Assembly (NCBI GenBank): GCA_040217575.1
Contig: JAVJPW010000001.1
Coordinates: 186,001 to 250,000, forward strand
Direction of reading: 5' to 3'
Source of the DNA: Pacificispira sp040217575
Lineage (GTDB): Bacteria > Pseudomonadota > Alphaproteobacteria > UBA8366 > Aestuariispiraceae
DNA length: 64,000 nt
Shown: positions 1 to 9,051 of the stretch, in pieces
How positions within the stretch are numbered: position 1 is the stretch's first letter
Layout: every line of letters begins with the position of its first letter
Program-made: the position numbers and the translations under genes
The notes under the pieces: generated by a model
The model's database searches: none
The model's input: only the letters and a program-made list of their open reading frames with translations
Told to the model about the DNA's origin: nothing

Positions 1-1
1 C

Positions 2-448
2 GCGGTTCGGTGCCCGGCAATCCGTCTACCGCTGGGGACGGAACAGGTCACACGCTTTGCCCCGGGCGCAGGTCGCGACATCACCGATGTCGTGCTGCAG
101 GCGGAAGTGAAGTTTCTGTCGGGCGAATGCAGTGTCGGTGAAGAAAGCATCGATATGACATTCCCGGTCGCGGTTCGCGGCGTTCGCGGCCCGGCGGATA
201 CCGACGGCGTTGAACAGGTTCAGGTCTTCATGGCCGTTTCGACCCGACAGCGGGAAGTTCTGGCGCGCCGGGAAATCCCGCTGACGCTTCGATTCGTTGG
301 AAACCGGACCAGTATTGTCACCGCCGACAGCGTGTCCGTCGAAATACCGAAGACGGCTGACCAGGATGGCGAGGATTTCATCGTTTTCCTGGGGTTCGTC
401 CTCAGTGAGGAGGAGCTTGAGTACAACCGGACCGAAGGCCGGTATTGA
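2..448 (+). CDS. Uncharacterised, probably lipoprotein-type protein (5' end outside window)
   Basis: The frame is open from the left edge to a TGA at 446-448, so the start is not in the window; an internal ATG at 92 is possible but the frame is clearly coding before it. The visible 148 residues carry a Cys near the edge that could be the lipobox Cys of an exported lipoprotein, followed by a beta-rich soluble domain without catalytic motifs. I do not recognise a named family. The gene ends just before the promoter of the glycine-cleavage operon and is probably unrelated to it. Confidence 0.6.
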   Translation, partial: AVRCPAIRLPLGTEQVTRFAPGAGRDITDVVLQAEVKFLSGECSVGEESIDMTFPVAVRGVRGPADTDGVEQVQVFMAVSTRQREVLARREIPLTLRFVGNRTSIVTADSVSVEIPKTADQDGEDFIVFLGFVLSEEELEYNRTEGRY

Positions 449-468
449 GCATGCATTGAAGCGTCCGG

Positions 469-496
469 TTGACTTAGGAGTTCGATCGGATATCTT
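469..496 (+). promoter_or_regulatory. Probable sigma-70 promoter of the riboswitch-gcvTHP transcript
   Basis: TTGACT at 469-474 and TATCTT at 491-496 are separated by 16 bases. They lie about 25 bases upstream of the first glycine aptamer, in the only gap available for an operon promoter. The elements are read from sequence; transcription itself is inferred. Confidence 0.55.
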
Positions 497-520
497 TTTT
501 GGACATAGCCCGTTACTTCC

Positions 521-722
521 CCGTGGGAGAGAGCGTGGGCCGCAGGCCCCGCCGCCGAAGGAGCAACCGCCCCGGAATCTCTCAGGCACCCGGACTGCGT
601 GGAAAGGGCAATCTGGAAAGCGGGCGGTCCACGTTTGTCGTGGCCGCTCCACCGAAGGGGAAAGCCGCCCCTTGCTCGGATGCGAGCGGGTTGGTGATAC
701 TCTCAGGTCCCGTGACAGAGGG
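521..722 (+). promoter_or_regulatory. Tandem glycine riboswitch
   Basis: Two consecutive glycine aptamers are visible. The first (about 521-600) starts with the CCGTGGGAGAG core and contains GCCGCCGAAGGAGCAA and AATCTCTCAGGCACC. The second (about 608-722) repeats the pattern with CACCGAAGGGGAAAG and TACTCTCAGGTCCCGTGACAGA. The short linker and double aptamer are typical of the gcvT leader class. The position directly before a terminator and gcvT makes it the glycine sensor for the cleavage operon; in this family glycine binding normally switches expression on. Confidence 0.95.
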
Positions 723-723
723 G

Positions 724-761
724 CGCGTCAAGCCGGGCGAACCGGCGACGCGTCTTTTTTT
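724..761 (+). terminator. Intrinsic terminator / expression platform of the glycine riboswitch
   Basis: CGCGTC (724-729) plus GCCGG (732-736) pair with CCGGC (742-746) plus GACGCG (747-752), with an AA bulge and a GCGAA loop, followed by TCTTTTTTT (753-761). It stands between the second aptamer and the gcvT ribosome-binding site, so transcriptional attenuation relieved by glycine is the likely mechanism. Confidence 0.88.
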
Positions 762-776
762 GTGTTGGGGGGACCG

Positions 777-1913
777 ATGTCCGACGAAGATCTTAAGCTG
801 ACACCGCTGAACGCGCTGCACCGCGAACTTGGCGGGAAAATGGTGCCTTTCGCCGGATATGAAATGCCGGTTCAATTCCCGTTGGGTGTGTTGAAGGAAC
901 ATCTGCATACCCGCGCAGCGGCGGGCCTGTTCGACGTCTCTCACATGGGTCAGGCGTGGTTGATCGCCGAAGACGGTAAGGACCCGGCCATTGCGCTGGA
1001 AACGCTGGTGCCCGCGGACGTTCAGGCACTGACACCCGGCCGGCAGCGTTACTCGCAGCTTTTGAACGACGATGGCGGCATGCTGGACGACCTGATGATC
1101 ACACGGCCGGTCGAAAGCTTTGGGGCGGACCGGCTTTATCTGGTCGTCAACGCCGCCTGCAAGGACGCGGACTTTGCCTATATGAACGAACGGCTGGGTG
1201 GGCGTCTTCGCATCGAACGGCTGGAAGATCGCGCGCTGATTGCCCTGCAGGGACCGGCCGCCGCCGCCGTTGCCGCGCGCGTGATCGACGGCGCACTGGC
1301 GACAACCCCGTTCATGGCACAACATCGCTGCGACTGGCGGGGTACGGACCTTTGGATCAGCCGTTCGGGCTATACCGGCGAGGACGGTTATGAAGTTTCC
1401 GTCCCGCAGGACCGGGTGGAGGAACTGGCGCGCGCCCTTCTGGAAGCGGAGGAGGTGGAGGCGATCGGCCTTGGCGCCCGCGACTCATTGCGGTTGGAAG
1501 CGGGGTTGTGCCTTTACGGGCACGACATGGATGAAACAAAGACACCGGCGGAAGCAGCACTGGGCTGGTCCATCGGCAAACGCCGACGGGAGGCTGCGGA
1601 TTTTCCCGGCGCGGAAAAGATCCTGAAACAGCTTCGTGGTGAGATGGCCTTTTCCAAACGGGTTGGTATCCGACCGGAAGGGCGGGCGCCGGCGCGCGAA
1701 GGGACGGAGATTCTGGACGCGGACGGCGCGGTCATTGGTGTGATCACCAGCGGCGGCTTCGGCCCCAGCGTCGAAGGCCCGGTCGCGATGGGATATGTCC
1801 CGCGGGATTTCGCGGAGGCGGGAACGGAAATTATGCTATCAGTGCGGGGGAAGTCCGCGCCGGCGCGCGTGGCCAAATTGCCGTTCGTGCCACCGGGTTT
1901 TTATCGCGGATAA
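777..1913 (+). CDS. gcvT: Glycine cleavage system T protein (aminomethyltransferase)
   Basis: This 378-residue cytoplasmic enzyme transfers the methylene group from the aminomethyl-lipoyl arm of GcvH to tetrahydrofolate and releases ammonia. The N-terminal folate-binding domain has LFDVSHMGQ and RYSQLLNDDGG; the central part has IALQGP and SGYTGEDGYE; the C-terminal barrel ends with YVPRDFAEAGT. The frame is open much further upstream through the riboswitch, but the start at 777 is set by the strong GGGGGG Shine-Dalgarno just before it and by family length. It is the first gene of gcvT-gcvH-gcvP and is controlled by the glycine riboswitch. Confidence 0.97.
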   Translation: MSDEDLKLTPLNALHRELGGKMVPFAGYEMPVQFPLGVLKEHLHTRAAAGLFDVSHMGQAWLIAEDGKDPAIALETLVPADVQALTPGRQRYSQLLNDDGGMLDDLMITRPVESFGADRLYLVVNAACKDADFAYMNERLGGRLRIERLEDRALIALQGPAAAAVAARVIDGALATTPFMAQHRCDWRGTDLWISRSGYTGEDGYEVSVPQDRVEELARALLEAEEVEAIGLGARDSLRLEAGLCLYGHDMDETKTPAEAALGWSIGKRRREAADFPGAEKILKQLRGEMAFSKRVGIRPEGRAPAREGTEILDADGAVIGVITSGGFGPSVEGPVAMGYVPRDFAEAGTEIMLSVRGKSAPARVAKLPFVPPGFYRG

Positions 1914-1948
1914 CGGTTGGACCTAAAGATAACAGGGAGAAGTGTGAA

Positions 1949-2320
1949 ATGGCGGACCGTAAGTTTTCGGAAGAACATGAATGGGTTGATGTGGACGGGG
2001 ATGTTGCGACGGTCGGCATTACCGATCATGCACAGGAACAGTTGGGCGATATCGTGTTCGTCGAACTGCCGGACGTTGGCGCCGAGTTCGGCAAGGACGA
2101 TGAAACCGGCGTTGTCGAATCGGTAAAGGCGGCTAGTGAGGTCTATGCCCCGGTCGGCGGCGAAATCGTCGAAGTGAATGAGGCGCTGAACGATAATCCC
2201 GCTCTCGTGAATGAAGATGCGGAAGGCGATGGCTGGTTCTTCAAGATCAAACTGTCTGATGCGTCCGAACTCGACGACCTGATGAGCGAGAAGGAATACA
2301 AGGACTTTATTGCCGACTGA
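1949..2320 (+). CDS. gcvH: Glycine cleavage system H protein (lipoyl carrier)
   Basis: This 123-residue protein shuttles the aminomethyl group between GcvP, GcvT and dihydrolipoamide dehydrogenase. The lipoyl-attachment motif ETGVVESVKAASEVY places the modified lysine at K60, and the acidic N-terminus (KFSEEHEWV) is typical. A ribosome-binding site AGGGAGAAG lies just upstream. It follows gcvT by 35 bases, in the same operon. Confidence 0.97.
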   Translation: MADRKFSEEHEWVDVDGDVATVGITDHAQEQLGDIVFVELPDVGAEFGKDDETGVVESVKAASEVYAPVGGEIVEVNEALNDNPALVNEDAEGDGWFFKIKLSDASELDDLMSEKEYKDFIAD

Positions 2321-2374
2321 TCCTGCCGATCGGCGGCCATTTTTTTGAGCAAGATGTGAAGAAAGGGTTCGATT

Positions 2375-5311
2375 ATGGCAATTCAGATGGACGACCGGCT
2401 GACCCTCGATGATTTGGAGGTCCACCACGACTTTGTCCGGCGGCATATCGGGCCCGGCCAACCCCAGGTCAAGGAGATGCTGGGGGCACTTGGCTACAAG
2501 ACGACGCAGGAGTTGATCGAAGCGTCGGTCCCGAAGTCGATCCGCATTGACGAGCCGCTGAACCTGCCGTCTTCCATAAGTGAACGGAAAACCCTGTCCG
2601 CGCTTCGCCAGATGGCGGAAAGGAACACCGTTCTGACCACCATGATCGGCATGGGCTATTACGGCACCATCACGCCGACGGTCATTCTGCGCAACGTGCT
2701 GGAAAATCCGGGCTGGTATACAGCCTACACCCCCTACCAGCCCGAGGTCAGCCAGGGCCGGCTGGAAGCACTGTTGAACTACCAGCAGATGGTGATCGAC
2801 CTGACGGGCATGGAACTGGCCAACGCGTCCCTTCTGGATGAGGGGACGGCCGCGGCCGAAGCCATGGCCATGGCGCACCGCGTTTCGAAATCCAAATCAG
2901 ACCGATTCTTTGTCGACCGGGATATCCACCCCCAGACTCTTGCGGTTCTGAAAACCCGCGCCTGGTCCCTGGGACTGGAGATCGTCGAAGGCGATGCCTT
3001 CGCCGACCTGGAAGGGGGCGAATTCTTCGGTGCGTTCCTGCAGTATCCGGGGTCGTCCGGGTGCGTGCGCGACATCTCGCGCCCGATTGCCGCAATCCAG
3101 GAACAGAAGGGTCTGGCCATCGTCGCCAGCGACCTGATGGCGCTGGTCATGCTGCGCCCGCCCGGCGAAATGGGGGCGGACGTCGTCATCGGTTCCGCAC
3201 AGCGTTTCGGCGTCCCCATGGGCTATGGCGGTCCGCATGCGGCCTTTTTCGCGACACGTGAAGCTTACAAGCGTCAGACGCCGGGCCGCATCATAGGCGT
3301 TTCCGTGGATGCGGACGGCAAGAAGGCGCTTCGCATGGCGCTTCAGACCCGCGAACAGCATATCCGCCGGGAAAAGGCGACCAGCAACATCTGCACCGCA
3401 CAGGTCCTGTTGGCTGTCGTGGCGGGGTTCTATGCCGTCTATCACGGGCCGGACGGGCTGTATCGCATCGCGCGGCGCATCCACCGCAAGGCCCAGATCG
3501 TCGCCGAAGCCCTGCGCCGGAACGGCTACGAAATCGTGCATGAGAAATTCTTCGACACGCTGACGATCCGCAAGCCGGGGCAGGCGCCGCGCCTGTTGGC
3601 AAAGGCGCGCGAAGCGGGGATCAACCTGCGATTTGTCGATGCCGATACGATTGGCATTTCGGTCGACGAATCGACAAAGCGGTCGGACCTGGAACGTCTG
3701 ATCGACGTGTTCTGCGGTCGCGGTGCGGCGGACCTGTCTGTCGCGAAACTGGATTCCGAAGTTGCGGATGATGTGATTCCGCATCTGCTGCGCCGCTTGC
3801 CGGACAGCTATCTGACGCACCCGGTCTTCAACCTGTACCATGGTGAGACGGAAATGCTGCGCTATCTGCGCTGGCTGGTGGCAAAGGACATCGCACTGGA
3901 CCGTGCAATGATCCCGCTTGGGTCCTGCACAATGAAGCTGAATGCGACGACGGAGATGATTCCCATAACCTGGCGGAATTTCGCGCATCTGCATCCCTTC
4001 GCGCCGCTGGATCAGGCCCAGGGTTATCAGCAGATGATCGAAGACCTGGAAGAATGGTTGTGCGAAATCACCGGGTATGACGCGCTTTCCATGATGCCGA
4101 ACGCCGGAAGTCAGGGCGAATACGCGGGGCTTCTGACGATCCGCCGCTATCATGAAAGCCGCGGCGATACGGGCCGTCGGATATGCCTTATTCCGTCGTC
4201 CGCACACGGCACGAACCCGGCCAGCGCGATCATGGCGGGCATGGAAGTCGTCGTCGTCGCCTGTGACGATGACGGCAATATCGATATGGCCGACCTGAAG
4301 GAAAAGGCTGAAAAGCATTCCGCCGAACTGGCCGCGATCATGATCACCTATCCGTCCACCCACGGCGTGTTCGAAGAAACGGTGGAGGATATCTGCGCCC
4401 TGGTCCATGACCATGGTGGCCAGGTTTATGTGGACGGCGCGAACCTGAATGCCATGGTCGGCGTCTGCAAGCCCGGCCATTTCGGCGCCGATGTCAGCCA
4501 CTTGAATCTGCACAAGACGTTCTGCATTCCCCATGGCGGGGGCGGTCCGGGCATGGGGCCCATTGGCGTCAAACGTCATCTGGCGCCGTTCCTGCCGGAA
4601 CATCCGATGGTCCATGGCCTGAACCCCTATGCCCATGAAGGGGAAGGGGATCTGGGCCCCATCGGACCGGTGTCGGCGGCGGCGTGGGGGTCGGCGTCCA
4701 TCCTGCCGATCGTCTGGGCCTATATCCGCATGATGGGACCGGACGGTCTGCGTCAGGCGACAGAGGCGGCGATCCTGAATGCGAACTATATTGCACATCG
4801 GCTGAAGGACCATTACCCGATCCTTTATACCGGGCGGAACGGCACGGTCGCCCATGAATGCATCGTCGACTGCCGGATGTTCAAGGAAACCTGCGGCATC
4901 ACGGTCGAAGACATCGCCAAACGCCTGGTCGATTTCGGTTTCCACGCACCGACCATGTCCTGGCCAGTGGCGGAAACGATGATGATCGAACCGACGGAAA
5001 GCGAGGCAAAGCGCGAACTGGATCGGTTCTGCGACGCCATGATCCAGATCCGTGCAGAAATCCAGGCGGTGGAAGACGGCACGGCGGACGCGCAGGACAA
5101 CCTGCTGAAGAACGCGCCGCACACGCATCATCTGCTTTTGGAAACGCCGTGGCCGAAGCCCTATACGAAGCAGGAGGCGTATTTCCCCCTTGATTCCACA
5201 CGGGAGGATAAATATTGGCCGCCCGTTGCCCGCGTCGACAATGTCGCCGGCGACCGCACGCTGGTTTGTACCTGCCCACCGATGGAGGCGTATGCAGAGG
5301 CGGCGGAGTGA
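2375..5311 (+). CDS. gcvP: Glycine dehydrogenase (decarboxylating), P protein, single chain
   Basis: This 978-residue PLP enzyme decarboxylates glycine and passes the aminomethyl group to lipoyl-GcvH. It is the fused form: the N-terminal half starts with the FVRRHIGP motif, and the C-terminal half carries the PLP-binding lysine in HLNLHKTFCIPHGGGGPGMG (K714). GSCTMKLNA and SAHGTNPASA are also conserved. The spacing of 54 bases from gcvH fits one operon. No lpdA or serine hydroxymethyltransferase gene follows here. Confidence 0.97.
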   Translation: MAIQMDDRLTLDDLEVHHDFVRRHIGPGQPQVKEMLGALGYKTTQELIEASVPKSIRIDEPLNLPSSISERKTLSALRQMAERNTVLTTMIGMGYYGTITPTVILRNVLENPGWYTAYTPYQPEVSQGRLEALLNYQQMVIDLTGMELANASLLDEGTAAAEAMAMAHRVSKSKSDRFFVDRDIHPQTLAVLKTRAWSLGLEIVEGDAFADLEGGEFFGAFLQYPGSSGCVRDISRPIAAIQEQKGLAIVASDLMALVMLRPPGEMGADVVIGSAQRFGVPMGYGGPHAAFFATREAYKRQTPGRIIGVSVDADGKKALRMALQTREQHIRREKATSNICTAQVLLAVVAGFYAVYHGPDGLYRIARRIHRKAQIVAEALRRNGYEIVHEKFFDTLTIRKPGQAPRLLAKAREAGINLRFVDADTIGISVDESTKRSDLERLIDVFCGRGAADLSVAKLDSEVADDVIPHLLRRLPDSYLTHPVFNLYHGETEMLRYLRWLVAKDIALDRAMIPLGSCTMKLNATTEMIPITWRNFAHLHPFAPLDQAQGYQQMIEDLEEWLCEITGYDALSMMPNAGSQGEYAGLLTIRRYHESRGDTGRRICLIPSSAHGTNPASAIMAGMEVVVVACDDDGNIDMADLKEKAEKHSAELAAIMITYPSTHGVFEETVEDICALVHDHGGQVYVDGANLNAMVGVCKPGHFGADVSHLNLHKTFCIPHGGGGPGMGPIGVKRHLAPFLPEHPMVHGLNPYAHEGEGDLGPIGPVSAAAWGSASILPIVWAYIRMMGPDGLRQATEAAILNANYIAHRLKDHYPILYTGRNGTVAHECIVDCRMFKETCGITVEDIAKRLVDFGFHAPTMSWPVAETMMIEPTESEAKRELDRFCDAMIQIRAEIQAVEDGTADAQDNLLKNAPHTHHLLLETPWPKPYTKQEAYFPLDSTREDKYWPPVARVDNVAGDRTLVCTCPPMEAYAEAAE

Positions 5312-5439
5312 GAGGTTGTCGCAACCATATTTGAGATCTCCGCAGTCCAGGCCTTGGGCTTGAACGGTAATTCCTCCAACCTATGTGGAATAAGAGGTGG
5401 GGCTTATCATGACGAATGGCATGACGGCTGGGCAATCGC

Positions 5440-6768
5440 ATGGAAGCATCCACCTTGGATTTGTTGTGGGTTGGAAAGACTGATCCACCCTCGATCACAG
5501 GGCTTGAATTTCATCGCCCGACCAAGTCCGATAGCCCGGTCCAGGCAATCGCCCTGGATGATGCGGCGTTGCTCGATGAAGCCACCATTCGGCGGGCCGG
5601 CGTTACACCGGTAGTTGGGTTTGCCACTGCTGACCGTGAATCAGATGGGAGGATCGAACTTTGGATTGACCCAACCGATCCGGATGCGGGGAAGTCGGTC
5701 ATCCAGTATGTAAGCAAGGTCTGGCGACGACTTAGTCCCAGTCTTTGTCGCGCTTCGGCAAACTCCCCGCACCTTGCGGTAATGGCCTATGCCTATTCGC
5801 GGCGAATGGAACTGGTGCCGGTTCTGAACCCGAAAATTCCAACTGTCATAGATTATCCCGACGTAATGCGTTTTGCAGACGGTATGGATGTCCTGTTCGA
5901 TCTTTTCGATGCTGGACTTCTGACACGCAGGAAAATTGACGAATTGCCGGTCTGTCCAAATTGCCAGGGAAGCCGCGCACTGGCGCGGGAAATCTGTGTC
6001 CAGTGCGGTCGCGCTATCCTTACAAAATCTAGAATCGTGCACCACTACCGTTGCGGCTATCAGGGACCGGAGGCGGATTTCTCAGTCAATGACGACGGCA
6101 TCTCATGCCCGAAATGCCGGTACCGGCTGCAGCACTATGGGCGGGATCATGATCAATCGGGGGTTCTGTTTGAATGTCAGGCCTGTGACAGCAGTATGTC
6201 AGAACCGGAAGTTGGCTTTCGCTGCCTTGATTGCGGCATAAACACACGTGGGGACAATGTCGAGTTCAAGCCTGTCTGGCGGTATACGGTGTCATCAAAT
6301 GCCGCCATTGCCCTGGCACTATTGAAAGAAGGCAAAGAAGACAGCCTTCTGGAATTGTTGCGTGGCGACAGTGACGGGAACCGTGCACTGGAAGAATCGA
6401 CCCGGCTTCTAGGTGACGGCAGCAAGACCTCTGTCACCTTCGGCATTGAAATTGCTCTGCGGGACGGTGCGGCAGCACCTGCCTTGGCGGATGCCTATGA
6501 CCGGATATATACGCTGCTCAACCGTGCAATGCGCGACAGCGACATCATCTCTGTTGAAATGAATGCGCCGACCAACGGCATTTTCGTCACAGCGTTGGGG
6601 GATTCGGCCGATCGGGATGCAATTGTCGATCGGACCACAGCATGGATAGCCGATTGCCTGGAAGACGACGCGCCTGTTGATGTGATCGTTCGGCAGCTTG
6701 GCCAGGATACGACGCAGTTGCGCGAGTTTGATCGAACTGTTGACCTAGACCGAAGCCATGCTGACTGA
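5440..6768 (+). CDS. Cysteine-rich zinc-ribbon protein with GGDEF-like C-terminus (TackOD1-type)
   Basis: This 442-residue soluble protein has three parts. Residues 1-165 resemble a degenerate receiver-like region. Residues 172-265 hold five CxxC knuckles (C172/C175, C186/C189, C223/C226, C246/C249, C262/C265) plus HHYRC at 201-205, enough for two or three zinc sites. The tail from about 285 reads like a GGDEF fold (FGIEIALRDG, then LNRAMRDSDII) in which the GGDEF signature itself is missing, so cyclase activity is unlikely. The metal-binding part matches my memory of the TackOD1 output domain. It overlaps the next gene by 11 bases, so it probably regulates or scaffolds the glycosyltransferase. 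The family call is moderately sure; the GGDEF reading is inference. Confidence 0.7.
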   Translation: MEASTLDLLWVGKTDPPSITGLEFHRPTKSDSPVQAIALDDAALLDEATIRRAGVTPVVGFATADRESDGRIELWIDPTDPDAGKSVIQYVSKVWRRLSPSLCRASANSPHLAVMAYAYSRRMELVPVLNPKIPTVIDYPDVMRFADGMDVLFDLFDAGLLTRRKIDELPVCPNCQGSRALAREICVQCGRAILTKSRIVHHYRCGYQGPEADFSVNDDGISCPKCRYRLQHYGRDHDQSGVLFECQACDSSMSEPEVGFRCLDCGINTRGDNVEFKPVWRYTVSSNAAIALALLKEGKEDSLLELLRGDSDGNRALEESTRLLGDGSKTSVTFGIEIALRDGAAAPALADAYDRIYTLLNRAMRDSDIISVEMNAPTNGIFVTALGDSADRDAIVDRTTAWIADCLEDDAPVDVIVRQLGQDTTQLREFDRTVDLDRSHAD

Positions 6769-8050
6769 TGCGCTCGTTTGGCTTGGCGGTCTAACTCGCG
6801 CGGAAGCATTCAACGCCTTCTGGCATATGATCCTGCTTGAAGTTCCGCGCTACCTTCTGACGGCGGCAGCGGTGGCGTTCGTGGCCTTGCAGCGGCCGGG
6901 CTTCGGGGGTGCCCATCCAAAACCAGGCAAAGCGGAACCGGAAGGATATGCGGATATAACGGTCTTGCTTCCGGGCCACAATGAAGCGGACGGGCTGCGC
7001 CGAACGGTTGAATCCCTTCACAGGCAAAGTCTGGCCCCGACCCAGATCATTGTTGTCGACGACGGGTCTACAGATTCCATGTCGGACATCGCGGCGGATT
7101 TGCGCCGTGAGGGGGCGGTCGATCTCGTCCTGCGCTCACACCTTCGATCAGGGAAAAGCGCGGCGGCGAACCTCGGCCTGCGCTATGCGACCGGGTCCTA
7201 CGTCGTCATCGCAGACATTGATACCGAGTTCGCCCCTGATGCTATTGAGCGAATGCACAATGAATTCAAAGATCCGTCTGTCGGGGCTGTTGCCGGAAAT
7301 CTGGGCGTCCGAAATGCCTTTGAGAGCCTGACCACGATCGTGCAGGCAATTCAGTATCTGGTCAGCATCAGCACCGGGCGAATTTTTGCCGACGCGTTCA
7401 ATATTCTTTTCATCGTATCCGGAGCGGTGGGAATGTTCAGGCGAAACGCGCTTGTCGGCGTCGGCGGTTGGGAAGTCGGACCGGGTGAAGACGCCGATCT
7501 GACCGAGAAGCTGCGACGCGCCGGCTGGCGAATAGCGTTTGCACCCGGCGCCATGGCCTATACGGACGTTCCAACAACGATCCCGGCCCTGATTCGGCAA
7601 AGAATGCGCTGGAATCGCAGCCTGGTCCGCATTCGGCTTGAGAAGTTTGCAGTCTCCCTTTCGCCGGCGGACTGGCGGTTCCGACTGTCCGATGCCATCG
7701 GACATATCGACATCCTGTTCTTTCAGGCATTCCTGCCATTTTCTTTCGCGGTCTATCTGGTCTGGCTGGTCGTGGCTTATGGCGGTGCTGCGCCGGTCGT
7801 ACTGTTGGCGGTTACAATGATCTATATTGCCATTGCCACGGCGATTTTCCTGTTCGCTGTGATCGTGTCCGGGGATGTACGGAATCTTCGCTTTTTGACC
7901 TATGTGCCGCTCTATTCGATCGTCAGCAGCTTCATTCTGCGGTTCGTCAGACTGGTGGCCATTCTGGATGAAATTTTACGTCGTGGGTCCTACAAGGACC
8001 CCTATGTTCCACGCCGTGTGCTGGATGCGGCAAAGGGGGACCAACCATGA
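6758..8050 (+). CDS. Membrane-bound processive family-2 glycosyltransferase
   Basis: This 430-residue inner-membrane enzyme has one N-terminal membrane segment (about 25-45) and a GT-A domain with VVDDGSTD (D101/D102), IADIDTEF (D153/D155), GPGEDADLT (E244/D245) and QRMRW (281-285). The last is the QxxRW motif of processive synthases such as cellulose, alginate and poly-GlcNAc synthases. Two to three C-terminal membrane segments follow (about 315-400). It probably polymerises a beta-linked polysaccharide and extrudes it through the membrane; the sugar cannot be told. It overlaps both neighbours (11 and 4 bases), so the three genes are translationally coupled. Confidence 0.9.
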   Translation: MLTDALVWLGGLTRAEAFNAFWHMILLEVPRYLLTAAAVAFVALQRPGFGGAHPKPGKAEPEGYADITVLLPGHNEADGLRRTVESLHRQSLAPTQIIVVDDGSTDSMSDIAADLRREGAVDLVLRSHLRSGKSAAANLGLRYATGSYVVIADIDTEFAPDAIERMHNEFKDPSVGAVAGNLGVRNAFESLTTIVQAIQYLVSISTGRIFADAFNILFIVSGAVGMFRRNALVGVGGWEVGPGEDADLTEKLRRAGWRIAFAPGAMAYTDVPTTIPALIRQRMRWNRSLVRIRLEKFAVSLSPADWRFRLSDAIGHIDILFFQAFLPFSFAVYLVWLVVAYGGAAPVVLLAVTMIYIAIATAIFLFAVIVSGDVRNLRFLTYVPLYSIVSSFILRFVRLVAILDEILRRGSYKDPYVPRRVLDAAKGDQP

Positions 8051-9051
8051 AACGCCTTCGCAAACAGACGTTCGACTCTGGAATACCGAATGAGGAGAGA
8101 GGCGGTGGTCGGCGTTGGACAAGGATCGTCTACCTGGCACTGCTTGCCGTATTTGGACTCGCCTTGGTTCGGGTTGCGTTTGGGGACTACCTTGTGCTGC
8201 GTGGGGAGGGCATTGTCCTTCGCGACCGGGTTGATGTCGGTGTCGAATACAACGCCACGATTCAGGCTGTATATGTTGCGGAGGGGCAGAATGTAGAGCG
8301 CGGCGAACCGATCTTTGCGCTCCGATCTCTGGATGCGACGCGAACCCTGATCCAGCTTCAGCGCGAAGAGATCGAACTAGACACACAATTGACCATGGCC
8401 AGGGCGGAGGCGCGCTCCTTGCCGCGATTGATCGAACTGGCTGAAGAACGTTATGCGACGGCGCGTTCCCATCTGGTGCAGTTGCAGGAACTCTATGACG
8501 ACAACCTTGTCGCCAATGATGTCATCGGTTTGGCCATCGACCGCGAGTTCCGCGCCAAGCAGGAGTTGGAAGAGGCAATAGCCTCTTACGATGAAGCGAA
8601 CCTTCTGATTGAAAATCTGGGCGAGACGATTGGGCGGTTGAGACGTGTGATTGAAGATTTTTCTTCAGATTACGACGGTGGCACGGTGACGTCGCCTGTT
8701 GACGGCCAGATCGGCCCGGTGCTCCCCTATCCTGGGACGGTTATCGAACCTGGTACGCATGCAGTATCCGTTTTGACCGGGCGTCCCTATGTTCTGGCTT
8801 ATATACCCACGGGTACGCTGTTTTCCGTCGATGTCGGTGATGACGTAACCGTGTTCGCCGGTACCAGTTCGTTCGAAGGCCGCATTGAAACGATCAGTTC
8901 GTTTGCCAGATCCGTGCCGCAAGAACTCCTTGATTCCCTGGGGCGGCCGGAACGTAAAAGGGTGTTGCGCATACAGCTGAACGAAGATGCACCGCCGGTC
9001 TTTTCAACAGTTACCGTGCGCCATTCGGCGACAGCCTGGTTGCCGTTATGA
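8047..9051 (+). CDS. HlyD/Alg44-like periplasmic adaptor
   Basis: This 334-residue protein has a cytoplasmic arginine-rich N-terminus, one membrane helix (about 25-45), a split lipoyl/barrel-sandwich domain (EGIVLRDRVDVGVEYNA, later VTSPVDGQIG), a long alpha-helical hairpin (about 105-205) and a C-terminal beta-barrel. The order matches HlyD-family adaptors and the periplasmic part of Alg44-like copolymerases. The start overlaps the glycosyltransferase stop (ATGA). With no ABC or RND partner nearby, export of the polymer made by the preceding synthase is the likely role. Confidence 0.85.
   Translation: MKRLRKQTFDSGIPNEERGGGRRWTRIVYLALLAVFGLALVRVAFGDYLVLRGEGIVLRDRVDVGVEYNATIQAVYVAEGQNVERGEPIFALRSLDATRTLIQLQREEIELDTQLTMARAEARSLPRLIELAEERYATARSHLVQLQELYDDNLVANDVIGLAIDREFRAKQELEEAIASYDEANLLIENLGETIGRLRRVIEDFSSDYDGGTVTSPVDGQIGPVLPYPGTVIEPGTHAVSVLTGRPYVLAYIPTGTLFSVDVGDDVTVFAGTSSFEGRIETISSFARSVPQELLDSLGRPERKRVLRIQLNEDAPPVFSTVTVRHSATAWLPL

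Noticed and set aside
297..776. Upstream extension of the gcvT reading frame
   Set aside because: The open frame runs through the glycine riboswitch and terminator; the ribosome-binding site and family N-terminus place the start at 777.
2897..5131. Long minus-strand open frame opposite gcvP
   Set aside because: It is a shadow of the GC-rich gcvP codons: low complexity, rich in His/Arg/Gln, no family motifs, and no ribosome-binding site.
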